Below the pieces are notes generated by a model, which saw only the letters and a program-made list of their open reading frames with translations, did not search any database and was not told the DNA's origin. A DNA stretch of 64,000 nt from Cerioporus squamosus. Lineage: Eukaryota > Basidiomycota > Agaricomycetes > Polyporales > Polyporaceae. The translations under genes and the position numbers were made by a program. Where the stretch lies: contig JABYQS010000036.1 of assembly GCA_022592435.1 (NCBI GenBank), positions 62,001-126,000 on the forward strand. Direction: 5' to 3'. Below, one piece after another: positions 1-10,758 of this stretch. Numbering within the stretch: the stretch's first letter is position 1; each line of letters begins with the position of its first letter.

Positions 1-567
1 GATTCGGATGTCTCTCTGTCAGATGGTCTTATACCGCCGCAAGCACAACAGGGTTCGTCATGCTCTCGGACAGACATGCAAGGCAAGTGTTTCGCTTCAG
101 TCTTCTGCTTAGGAACCATGCTAACACATACGGATACTTCAGTTGCAGATGATCCCGAGTCGGGCACCGGATATCTGTCCGCCACGAGAATCACTACTGC
201 ACAGGTACCGTCTCGACGGTTCTTCGACGAGTTGACGACTGAGACTCCATCTCTCTGACTTGCTAGTCTTCGTATCTAGTCTTCCATTCATACCTCACCT
301 GGGTCTTCACTTCCAGGTCAAGTCGAACACGTGCTGTTCCTCATGAGGGTACGTACATTCGTTGTACTAACATCTACTTCCTACTGATAATCTCCCAGAA
401 CTTCAAGACCACATATCTCGCCGCTATACGGTCTCGGGACTAGGCTGAGCTTCCCCGACTAACAGACTCTCGAAACTGAGAGCCTAGCTCAACCGCGGAC
501 CACAGCAGGTACGAGTTCTCATACAGGCTTGTGTTGTCGACCAATACTCACACATCTAACCATGTAG
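1..567. other. No gene resolved; intron-like signals
   Basis: No open frame can be followed. Several good GT-AG pairs with CTAAC/CTGAT-like branch points occur, for example a donor near 350 with an acceptor near 399, and a donor near 509 with an acceptor at 567. This suggests that the spliced region described at 568-1108 begins further upstream. The exons implied here contain in-frame stops in the phase needed downstream, so I did not extend the gene. Confidence 0.4.
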
Positions 568-1108
568 AACTTGCAGGGTTGCGTGAGCACTTCAGCACTT
601 CATTGAAGCCCTGCTAACATGCCCGCACTTTCCACAGTTTCGAGGCTCATACACGTCACTGACCAGGACAGCGAGTTTCGGGAATGCCGGGCAGCTGCAG
701 TTCACGGTGAGTTCCGATTGGCAGGCTTGCGGATTCTTGAATGAGTACTTACTACGTGGTCTCGTCCTTAGTTTGAGCTCGCGAACTCGCACAAAGCCGG
801 CGCACAACGCGGCTCAGGGCTGCTTGGTATGTATGTCGAGCCAGCTCGCATGAAGTGCGGCCAAACTGACCGACACTCTGTATTCCAGCAGAATATTCAC
901 ACCATGCGCTCCGCTCGAAGCGCAGTACCTTCCCTAGTAAGTCGCACTTTGATTCGTCCCTCGTAGTGGCTTCGTGCACGGTAAGTAGTACTGTAGCCAT
1001 CACAGAATGAACATTGAATAGTACAAGCTGGAATCCCATCTACGAGCCGATTTCCGCGCTCAGGAGCAACTCGCGACTCGTGGGCACGAAGATCTCACCA
1101 CCGAATGA
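568..1108 (+). CDS. Tentative spliced orphan gene (fragment)
   Basis: No family is recognised. Exons 568-582, 638-706, 772-826 and 889-936 are bounded by canonical GT-AG introns of 55-65 nt and keep one open frame, reading for example FRGSYTSL and then FELANSHKAG. The 3' end is unresolved. One choice uses a 14-nt exon (967-980) flanked by 30- and 41-nt introns and ends at TGA 1106-1108. The other uses a single 85-nt intron and reads another frame. No start codon is assigned, and exons further upstream meet stops. It could be a real lineage-specific protein, a transcribed noncoding locus or a decayed gene. Frame conservation across four exons is the only support. Confidence 0.3.
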
Positions 1109-2640
1109 CAAGTCAGCGAACTTGAAGGTAAGCCTCAGGCTGTCTTCGTCATCCCGTCCGTTGCACACAATGTAGGCTCACACTAATTGTTATAGAACGC
1201 TACGACAGCGCACCCGTACCCGGGGGTAAACCTCCCTGGATAAATCAAAGTACTGTGCCACTACTGACCGCGAACACCTGCATTCAACAGCGCGGTCTAC
1301 CTAGTACCGGGAGGCCGCGTGCCTCCCGTTACCTCACTCGACAACTCTCCGCGACCCGCCGAATCCTGCAAGAACGCCGCCCAACCCGCGCAAGCTCTTC
1401 TCCCAATGGACGACCGCTGCGGTGACCGACCGGTCGCACTCCGGCACACGCAAGGATCATCCGGTAGAACAAGATATATTGCCCTAACTAACCTACTAGC
1501 TACACCGGGGTAAGCCCTACGTATGGTACAGTACCAGTAAGAAACCGCCGCCAGTGCGGCAGTGTCTTTCCGGCACAGAGCAGCGCGTCGGCCCCGGCGC
1601 GCCCTCGAGACCTCTCTGAGTCTCTCCTCTCCTCTGCCCGTGCGCGCAGAACGGCCGATGCTGCGTCCTAGGGACCAGAGGTCCGGTGCACACCGTCTTC
1701 CGGCGGTGCGCCCCGTGTCTGTGTGTCCGGCGTCAGTCCGAGCCTCGTCGTTTGGCCCTCGTACGTGCATGTCCTTCTCGCGCTGCTGGCCCTTGTGTGG
1801 GGTGCTGTGCACCGAGAGAGCCGGCAAGCCAGGGCGTTGACGATGCCTCGCCCGAGCTCTGCGCGTCCGGGCTGCGGGTGTTCACGCCGTGAGTAAACCG
1901 TGGCGTCCAGTATGTCCTACAGGGTAGTCGGGGTAGTGCCGAGGCTCTGATACAGAGCTCTGGCGGTGGGACCGCTGTCATCGTGCGCTGCGCTCGATCT
2001 GGCGGGTCTGACGTCCCCGGACCCAGAAAGTCGCGCGCAGCGTATTCAGGACGCACCGAGTACGCTAACCGTTGCGCTCCCATGCGCTCCGGGCTTGTCT
2101 TGACCGAGAACAGCAGGCGGCGTGGCGGGAGAGGTCCTCCAGCCCGCCGCGCCGAGCTGCCATCCTACCCGTCTCGTCTCGTTGCCGAGCACATCACGCA
2201 GACACACGACACATGCTGTCCCGGCACGACGCACGTCTACTTAGGCGTCACGGCGGGACAGCTGTGTCAGGTTCGCGAGTTGAGGTCTGGTGGGACCACG
2301 ACGCCGGCCGACAAAGTCGATTTTGAGATGTCGCCTTGCAATGCGGCGAACATGTCGCATAGAGCCTCCGGGACCCATGGAGGTCGTGGGAAGTGGTCGC
2401 GGGGTGGTCGGGGGGATGCGTGTCGGCCGGGAGAGCGGCGTCGAGCCCGGGGTGCCCAGTGAGGGCGCGATGAAGACGATTTGTTCGACGTCATCGTATC
2501 GGCGCGAAAGACGTCGCAGTTGATGCGGACGGTCTCACGTAGCCTAGGAAAGAAAACTGCGTCAGCATCCGGCAAGGGACGGGGGAGATACGAGCGGAAT
2601 GTTGACGCGCCAGGCAGCCGCTAGCAGCCAGCTGGCCGTG
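1109..2640. other. Intergenic, nothing recognised
   Basis: GC-rich stretch with many overlapping short open frames on both strands, none resembling a known protein. One intron-like GT-AG pair is visible near 1128-1195. The overlapping frames around 1300-2450 look like by-products of high GC content rather than genes. Confidence 0.4.
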
Positions 2641-3490
2641 ATGACGAGTTTTTCAAACTCGTCCGGACGGCGTGTGGTGTGGTCGCGTACGGTCTTGAGG
2701 ACTCGTACGACACGCTGGAAGTGTCCGCCGGCCGTCCGGAGGCGAGGGACGCGCGGCGGAGTCCGCGAGAGCGTGCGGGCGGCGGAAGTGCAATGAAATC
2801 GGCACTTTCGACCGATTTTGAGACCCACCCGGAGCGACGCGAGAGGGTGTGGGCTCAATCAGAAACGTTCGGCGCAAGCTGTCGCACGTTGTTTGAGGGC
2901 GATAGGATGGGAAGCGAAGGAGGTATGGGGGTACGAGTGCGCGGGCTTGCCCGCTGGCCGCGACGACAACGAGAGTTTGAGAACTCGTCCGGGCGGCGCA
3001 AAATGTGGTCGAACACAGTCTTGAGGACTAGTGCGACGTATTTGAGCCCCCCTCCGGTCATCCGGAAGTGAGGAGCGGGCGGGAGAGTCGGCGAGATCGG
3101 GCGGGCGGCGAGAATTGCAATGAAATCGCACTTGCGAGCGATCTTGCAACCTGCCCGGATCGACGCGGGAGGGGAATGTTTCGATCGGAAACGTTCAGCG
3201 TAGCCTGCAGGGCGTAGTCTGACGGCGATAGGGCGGGATAAGGGCGAGATAGAGAGGATCGGGTGGGCGGGGTCGGCCGGGGGGATGAGGATGGCGGGGC
3301 AGCGTCCCGGGCTTCACAGGGTGCGTCGGGTGCGTCGGTACGATAGTTCAGGCTTGCAGCACCTGTAGTAAGTAGTTGAGTCGGTGGTGTGAGCGAGCGT
3401 CGGCCGGGAAGTCGAGAGCGTGCTCGGGTGCGCCATGAAAAGGCGACTTTGACGCGATTCTCGACCTCCCCGGATCGGCGCAAAACAGGG
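2640..3490. repeat. Diverged tandem repeat, ~326-bp period
   Basis: Matching segments recur at nearly constant spacing. AACTCGTCCGG is at 2656 and 2982 (326 apart). CAATGAAATC is at 2791 and 3118 (327 apart). GAAACGTTC is at 2862 and 3188 (326 apart). A third, more degenerate copy of the CAATGAAATC segment lies near 3433, and a weak one may lie near 2468. The copies differ by many substitutions and small indels, so the duplication is old. No terminal repeats or transposase are visible. Confidence 0.7.
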
Positions 3491-4662
3491 TCGGCCGGTC
3501 ACGGGGAGGTTCACGGGAGCTTGCGTGAGTCTATTGGACGCGGATGCAGCGGTGCCCGGTGAGGAATCTGTGAAACTGTGCGCGCGGCGGCAGTAAATGT
3601 GACGTAGCAGGACGTACCTTCCGCCGCTTCGCACAACAAAGACATCGCCTGGTTCGCATAGCGTGTGGCTATCGAATGAGCCGGGTCGCGCTTGTGTGCG
3701 ACTGCATGCGCGGGTGCGGCTCGCGGATTGGTGGCGGGCGCAGGAGAAACCGAGACTTCGCGGTCGCGCGGGGGTTCGGGGCGCGTTCCAGCGCATGTCG
3801 GATGATCGAGCGAGTCCATCGAAAGCTCGTTGACTCGTGTGTCGATGGTTCTCGCGAGGTATGAAGTACGCGACTGGGGCGGGCGAGATGGGGTGCATGT
3901 GAGAAGACGCGTCGTGCGCGTCGCGGGTGAGATCGGACTAGGAGTCGACGCGTTAGCGTCGTATACATGATGCTTCGCGGCAGTAACTACGCACCTCGCG
4001 CTATGCGTTGTCTCAGCAACTGGGATGTGCACGGTGCGCAGGGACGGCGGACCACTTGAGGGAGCTCGACCTGGCGGACGGCGCGGATGGCGGCTCGCGT
4101 CTTCGAGCGACAGCGAGTGTTGCATGACGAGCGGGCTGTGGGGAGACAAAGAGAGAGCGCACAAGGGAGGCGGGACGGTCGCCAGTGAGCGAGAGAGAGG
4201 CTCGAGGCTCGGAGGAAGTCCGAAGGGGTGTCAAGGCAAGGCGGAGTGCGGCTTGGAGAGGTCTCGAGAACGGGCCCTGCAGCCATAGAAGGAAGGAGCG
4301 ACGGGGCGCGATCGGCAGCAAAGAGCTGCAAAGAGGCGGGCGCGAGCGGCGACGGCGTAGAGACCGGTGCAGGCGTGTTCTGCCAGCTGAGCTAGGCAGT
4401 CGACAGCCCGCCTTGAGCTTCAGCGCTGAGCCCGCCCCGACCGAGATGACGACGGCTGGCCATTGGTGTGCCTCGCGCTCGCGGGTAGACCCAAATGAGT
4501 GCTCCCGCCATGTCTGGCGCTATTAGTATGCCGTCCTCCCACACCCGCAGCTCCCAGCCTTTCTCTCTCTTCAGGCCACCGAGCGCACCAGCTGGCCCTG
4601 TCCTCGTCGTGTTTCGATAGCTCGCCGTCGCCGCCCGCCACGCCCCCGCTATCCTGACCGAC
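3491..4662. other. Intergenic, nothing recognised
   Basis: High-GC sequence between the tandem repeat and the DUF6534 gene. Long open frames exist on the minus strand (about 3314-4331) but they are low-complexity Arg/Ser/Pro-rich translations without recognisable domains. The last ~150 bases are presumably 5' UTR and promoter of the gene starting at 4663. Confidence 0.4.
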
Positions 4663-6533
4663 ATGAGCGACCCGGTAGCGACAGCATCCCCGGACGACCT
4701 CAGCAAGACGTTCGGTGTACTTCTCATCGGGTTCATCTTCTGCGTCGTTCTATACGGTCTCACGTTCTTTCGTACGTTTCCTCGCGTCGTCCAAGCCGCA
4801 TACACCTGACGAGCGCCCCAGAAACATACATCTACTATACTCGGTTTCCTTCTGATCACTTCGGGACGAAATGGACCGTAAGTGCTTCCGTCGCTTCGCC
4901 AAGGGTCCCGTTAACCCCGCTACGCCTAGGTTGGACTGCTATGGTACGCGCTGGACTTGTGCGCTGTTGGACGCGGTACTAACCTCCTGGCAGGGCTGTG
5001 GACACGGCGGCAACGACACTCAGTGAGTAAACGCGTTAGTCTCCTGTTTCTACCCCCTTTAAGTCTGACGTTCGTTCTCAGTCTCACATACGTGAGTTGT
5101 TAATCTTCTCTTCCTGGAGAGCAGATCGAATGCTGATGCCTCGCCAGAATATATCGCTATCTCATCACAAGTTTCATGCTCCCTTATTCTCAGCTTGTTA
5201 CCACCAAGTAAGAAGTTCAGTTCTCGCATGATGGTCCCCTTACTGACGGACATTACAGGACTTTCCTCGTGAGTCCGTTGTTCACCCCTGTTGAATGGTG
5301 GCTGACTGTGATGTTCGTAATTAGGCTGCACAAGCTTTAGATGTGAGCTATGGTCCGGTCCAGCTTATACGGTCTCTGACGTCCACCGATAATTGTGCAG
5401 GTCCTTCTCGCTCTCATAGTGCAATCGTCAGTCGAACGAGCGGTGTAGTCGTCGTCTCTATCTGACGCGTATTCAGCTACTATGCCTACCGGGTGTACAC
5501 CGTCACAGACAAGCGACTTGCCATCCCTGCTGTCATCGTACGTTGCTCCGTCTCCAAGTTGATGTTACGTATCTCACACGGGAACAGAGCGCTATAGCTG
5601 CAGCTGGATGCGGTAAGATAGTCCACCTTTGCCACTCCATTTTAACCCGCTAATGCACACCGTCAATAGCGCTCAGCATTGCAGGTATCGCCCGAAGGTC
5701 AGCACCGTTGTTGTTTCCGAACCTAAACGTTACTAAGCGGCTCATACCAACAGCGCACAAGAGACCCTCTTCGTCGATCTCATCACCAGTCGCGTGAGGC
5801 TCCTGCGCGGGGTGGGCGCCGCCCTCGCCCTCGCGTCTGATCTCGTCATCGTCGCAGCCATGTTCTACCACATGCAGCCCTCCCGGAACCCAGGCATGGC
5901 GCGCGCCACCGGGCTGTACGAGAAGGTCGTCGTGTTCGGCTTCAACCGTGGGACGGCCTACACGGCCGGGCAGCTGCTCTCCCTGATCGTGTTCCTCACC
6001 ACGGGCCGCCGCCCGGCGTGGGTCCTCGTCGGCTGGGTCGCGTGCAAGTTCTACGTGAATAGCTTGCTTGCGATGTAAGTGTCGTCCGTACGCTGGTGTG
6101 GTTGTTTATATAGTTTGGCCTGACCGGTGTTTGCCCTCCTAGGTTGAACTTCCGAAACACGCACCGCGGCCGCGGTGTCAACGAGGAGGATAGCTTGAAC
6201 CAGCACGCGAGCAACCGCTCGGGCTCGCTGAGCGTTCCTGGGGCTGCGCGGGAGACCACGCGTAGCGTCCAGTTCAGCGTCGACCCCGACGCGAAGACCG
6301 GCGACCCGATGAACATCATCGAGCTTGACATGGTCCGCTCGGAGGCCTACGACGATGACGTGAGTAACCAGTGTTCCTCCCTTGTCCTGTTCTGGCTGTT
6401 CCTGACTTGTCGTCCACCGTTTTCTCACTGGAACGCCTCAACGCACATGCAGAGCGGTAAGATCAATGCCACCAGCTCGGTCGACTCTGGAGGTCCCAGC
6501 AAGCGGCGCGAGTTTGACGACGAGTCGCGGTGA
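4663..6533 (+). CDS. DUF6534 family multi-pass membrane protein
   Basis: A membrane protein of a large family expanded in Agaricomycetes; the biochemical function is unknown. It starts at MSDPVATASPDDLSKTFGV and is assembled from many small exons with ~50-nt introns. The first membrane segment (LLIGFIFCVVLYGLTFF) is followed across an intron by QTYIYYTRFPSD. Then come LLWAVDTAATTLISHT and IYRYLITS, which match the family's LWALDT...ISH..Y.YLIT signature. YAYRVYTVTDKRLAIP and two further membrane segments follow. The C-terminal DUF6534 core is in the exon near 5770-6076 (VDLITSRVRLLRG to VACKFYVNSLLAML). A hydrophilic Ser-rich tail ends at TGA 6531-6533. The family resembles seven-helix proteins, but no signalling role is shown here. 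Internal exon borders are approximate. Confidence 0.85.
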
Positions 6534-7175
6534 TTCGTCTTCCCGCGTCCCTCAATACCGCCGCCCCTACTCACCCAGACTCACCCTTGCTGCAAGGCTT
6601 GTGGTACGGGCACCCATACATCTGACGCTATATATCGTCCGATGCAAGTACTGTATCTCCTGCGTCCCCACGTGTATCTCGCCCTCGCATATTAGACTAC
6701 TTGTGTTGTCATCCGCATACTCCTCCGCTGTCGCATCGCCCATATGTGGCCCTTACCCGGTCCCCATGCCCCATCAGCAATCCATACCACGGTCATACTA
6801 CGGCCCCGGCCGCCATTCGTGTATCATATTTTGTATACTTTATCGTAGCGATCATCACTTCGGTACATCCTTGCTTGGTTAGCTATCAGTGCCATCGGAC
6901 CATGTTGTGGGTGTCTGCTGAGTGGGCCCCTCCTACGGACTGATAGAGCAACTTGAGCGGGTATCTTCGCGTGGCTACTCAAATATTCTCCAGACCTACG
7001 CGAACCGCGGCACAGTGCAATAGTACAGCGAAGTACGGCTGACCGAAGTCTTCCGTTCGCTCAATCGTGCGGACAGTAACCACAGGAAGTGCCCTGACTC
7101 GGCGACCCTGAAGCTGAAAACTGAGTTGCAGGTACTGAACCAACCAATTGATAGACACCCCGATGTAGTCATACA
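6534..7175. other. Convergent intergenic region
   Basis: The 3' ends of the DUF6534 gene and PIG-U face each other here. The sequence is relatively pyrimidine-rich on the plus strand and holds the two 3' UTRs. No open frame with family resemblance was seen. Confidence 0.5.
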
Positions 7176-8866
7176 TCACTCCTGCACAACTTCGTATCTG
7201 TCCTCTACCTTCCCGATGGCGATCCTTAGCCCCGCCCATATCGCGTCCAGCAGCGCGGCCCCGTTGCCCACACCAAAGACCAACGTCGACGCGTAGAAGA
7301 AGTTCGCGTTTCCAGTGCCCTGCCGGAGCCAGAGGCTGTTGAACAGCGGGAGGAGTAGCGAGGCGTGGAGATGAATCAGCGCTGTTACAATGGGGTGGCG
7401 GAGGTCTAGACGGTGCGCGTTCGCGTCAGTTGCTGCGATGTGGGGGTGAGGTGTTATTGATGGATGCGCTCACAAGGGTATATCTCGGGGAAGAGAGAGA
7501 ACATGGAGAGGAACAAGCCTGGGTCGGATAGTGTGGGGTATGGCTTGAAAAGCGCGAGGACACCTATGAGTACGAACGCTGCATATAGGATGTCATGTCT
7601 GTACGTGCGTTCGTGTCAGTTTCATGCATGCATCGCCAGATCTTGAGGAGTGGGATGGACATACTGGAATTTGATGCATATCGGTACGACATATATGAGC
7701 AGGTGGACCTAACAGAAGTCAAATGGTTCATCTACCGGACGTGCTCCGGAAGGCAAGGCAGACATACGGAGAAGACCATCAGGAAGAACGGTCTGAAGTG
7801 GTCAAACATCTCCGTGAAGAAGTACCACCACAGTCCGGGGTTGGGTGTCAGGTCAGGGAGGGTGAGCCTTGCGGGGAGTGAGCAGCGGCTGGAAGGGAGG
7901 GCAAGTGAGTCCACTCACGACGCGCCCCATGTCTTTTCCACCCAGTTCCAGTTCCCGCATACCAACGTAGACGCGGCGGTTAGAAGTACACCATAGCCAA
8001 CGAACTCGGCGAGCAGGGGTAGTGCGCGCTTCAGGTCGGCGTCGAATGGCCGTGGGATGGCGAGCCGTGAGACAGGTCTGGTAATGAGAAGCAGCAGAAG
8101 GGGTAGAAGGAGTAGGATAGAGGGGAGAGACAGATGCACCAAGCACGCTAGCGTCAAGAGAGAAGCGGACGCTCGCCCTTCGAAGGACGTTAGCTTCTAC
8201 GGTCTAGAGGTTGAGACGATGGGTACGCTCACCTCTGCATGCAAACATGACCGACAGCAACACGAGAGCATTTTCAATGGAGGATGAAGATAGCGCGAGA
8301 CTTGGGAGGAAGATATATGGGTTCAGTAGATACCTGGTCAAGCCGAGCCGCAGCAGGTTAGCACTGGCCTAACGCGAGATGGGGGAGAGGGTGAGAACGT
8401 ACATGGCGGCGACCTGGCCATCCCTAGATGTAACCTTCGCTCCTGTCCGTAACCTCCATATTCGAACCAGAGCCCACGCTGCCACGGCATCCGCGGCGGT
8501 CCAGATAATCGGCGACGTGTACGGCGTCAGCGGTAGCACTGTCGAGAACAGTGACAGCGATAGCGGTGACTGTTGTCTCCATGAGTACTGCCCAAGAATG
8601 ACTGAGAAAGCTGGAAACATACATGTCGAAACGACCCTCCGGAGTACGGGTCAATCCCATGGTCGAACAAGTAGATGCCCTCGCGTACTGCAGAGTGTAT
8701 AAGCGAACCGATCATGACCTCATGCACGAACCTCCGCACACCGAGAGTACGACGTCAGCGGAGACGAGAGTTGGTGGTCATGTTTCAGAGCTTCGGGAAG
8801 CGGCGCAAATGCAAGCAGGAGACGAGCGGCGACGAGAGCAGAGAAAGTCAGATCGGGGCCGTCCAT
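7176..8866 (-). CDS. GPI transamidase subunit PIG-U (Gab1/Cdc91)
   Basis: A multi-pass ER membrane subunit of the GPI transamidase, which attaches GPI anchors to proteins in the ER lumen. The start [19 protein letters not shown] opens a hydrophobic N-terminus. Exon 1 joins to [19 protein letters not shown], the conserved SxYKRLxEG..L...G..PYSG..F block of the family. Further exons give [17 protein letters not shown] and [20 protein letters not shown]. The most diagnostic block is [20 protein letters not shown] (near 7760-7850), almost the consensus PIG-U signature. The last exon ends in [20 protein letters not shown] and stops at 7176-7178. It is head-to-head with the cyclin gene at 8927, with only 60 bp between the two start codons. 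Internal exon borders are approximate; the family call is firm. Confidence 0.9.
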
Positions 8867-8926
8867 GGACGTTGAGGAGAAAGTCGTGTTACGCGCCCAT
8901 GCACACTCTTGATCTGCACTTTGACC
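8867..8926. promoter_or_regulatory. Very compact divergent promoter (PIG-U / CTK2)
   Basis: Only 60 bases separate the ATG of PIG-U (minus, 8866) from the ATG of the cyclin gene (plus, 8927). Core promoter elements or transcript starts for each gene must therefore lie inside the other gene or its 5' UTR. No TATA box is evident in the 60 bp. Confidence 0.6.
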
Positions 8927-10631
8927 ATGGCTCTGGACTACCGCGGCGACCCGCCCCAACTGATCCCTGCATCGCGCTTCAAGTATCATCTACCGTACTT
9001 CACGCCTCAGGAAGTCGAACGACTGTCGGAGAAGCAGCGAGGAAAGCTCTCGGTGACCCAGGAGGAGAAGGCCAGACAGCAGGCTTGTGGCTTCATAGAG
9101 GCCATCGGGGCAGACATTGGCTTGTGAGTCCGTGTGCATCTTGTACCATTGCATGGCAATAACTGAAGCAGACACCAGCCCAAGGAAGACCATTGCTACA
9201 GCACAGAATCTATACCACCGCTTCCACCTGTTCTTTCCCCGCAAGGACTTCGCCTACCATGTCCGTTGCACACACCCGCTTTCTGCCAATGCAATTTGGC
9301 TCACCGTGCGAGACAGGACGTTTGCATAGCTGCCCTGTTTGTGTCATGCAAGATACACGACACGCTGAAGAAGACGCGAGACGTGCTGATTGCCTCCTAT
9401 GCCGTGCGGTTCCCCGAACGAGCGGCCAAGGCCAAGGCCATGGGCGGAGAGATCGATATTGACCCGAATGTAAGTGGTCTACCCCCTTGGTGGTGGAACG
9501 TCCGAACGACTATGAAACCCTCCATGGAGAGCTCCCACTTTGACCCCGAGAACACCGACCTGTAGCAATTTCAACTCCCCGAAGAGTCGGGCGAGGAACG
9601 AGGAGCTCATGCTTCCACCTGATGCAAAGCTCCGGCCACCTATGTACTTGGTGGTAGGTAGCTGCGAAGCGCAGCGACGTCGCGGCGGGCAGTGCCACGC
9701 GCCACTGGCAGGACCTTACACGGAGTGACCGCCATGGACCAGTCTCCGCTGAAGCTCTCCACGGAGAGCGCTCCTCCTGGTTCTGACTCTCTGTTTGCGT
9801 TGGTCATTAGCTAACCCAGGTGTCATAGCAAATGGAGCACGACCGACAGCGGTTACTGGCCATCGAGAGGCTCATAGTCGAGACCATATGCTTCAACTTC
9901 AACACGCGGCTGCCTTTTCCCTATGTCATCAAGATCAGCCGTGCATTTGGAGGTATGCGTTCACTGGCGACCGCGCGTTGAATGGTGCTGAGGTTTTGGG
10001 TAGCTTCGAAGAAGGTTTCCAAGCTAGCATACCGTTTAGCCATTGACAGGTGCGCCGAGTTATTCTTCTACAGGCAGAGCTGGGACGCTGACGTTCCTCA
10101 AGCTTCCGAACATTACTGAACCTCCAGTATCCGCCACACGTCGTCGCTCTGGGTTGCTTATACCTCGCCGCACTTCTGTCCTCCTTCGAGCGCGGCACAA
10201 CTCCAGAACAGCCCGGTCACAACAGCGCGCACCAGATCGCCGCCACGCTCAGCAAATCAGGAGAGTGGGGCCGTCAATTCCAAGCGCACATAGGAGACAT
10301 CGAAGAGATAGCGCACGAGGTCATCGACCTCCTCATCTCCGCTGCGCAAACCGCGACCACCGCGAACACGTCTCCACAGACGCCGTCGTCCCCGTCCCCG
10401 CACCTGTCGCGGACCCCGGCGGCGCCGTCGGTGCATGTGCCGTACAAGGCGGACCAGCTTATCCGGCTGAAGATCGTTATGCGCGAGACGGAGCACCCGC
10501 CGCGGAACCGCGAGAGCGTGGCTGGAGGAGAGAACATTGCGTTCGACAAGTCAGACTCAACGCTGCTTGGGAGGAACGACAAGACGGTCAGGTTCATGTT
10601 CGCCCCGCCTGGGATGGTGGATGCTGTGTGA
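8927..10631 (+). CDS. Ctk2-like cyclin (CTD kinase beta subunit)
   Basis: A cyclin of the Ctk2 type, the regulatory partner of the Ctk1 kinase that phosphorylates the RNA polymerase II CTD during elongation. It starts MALDYRGDPPQLIPASRFKY. The first cyclin fold contains YFTPQEVERLSEKQ, RQQACGFIEAIG and, across introns, PRKTIATAQNLYHRFHLFFP, followed by CIAALFVSCKIHDTLKKTRD. The second part starts MEHDRQRLLAIERLIVETIC, then NFNTRLPFPYVIKISRAFG, and resumes with LQYPPHVVALGCLYLAALLS. A Ser/Thr/Pro-rich insert precedes the C-terminal GRNDKTVRFMFAPPGMVDAV. The intron at about 9469-9830 is ~360 nt, far longer than its neighbours. It contains a short open stretch (NSPKSRARNEELMLPPDAK) that might be an alternative exon. 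The cyclin call is sure; Ctk2 rather than another transcriptional cyclin is likely. Confidence 0.85.
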
Positions 10632-10758
10632 GTTGGGAGGAACTATGGGATACATTGGGAGGTGATGTGCGTCATGATACAGTGTATATGTAACTGCTCT
10701 TGCTGTCCTTGCTGTCTCGTTCGATATCTAGCGTCGACGTTCACGTTCACGTCGACGG

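Noticed and set aside
8455..8480. tRNA T-loop-like sequence on the minus strand (GGTTCGAAT)
   Set aside because: No acceptor stem or anticodon arm around it, and it lies inside the PIG-U coding exon.
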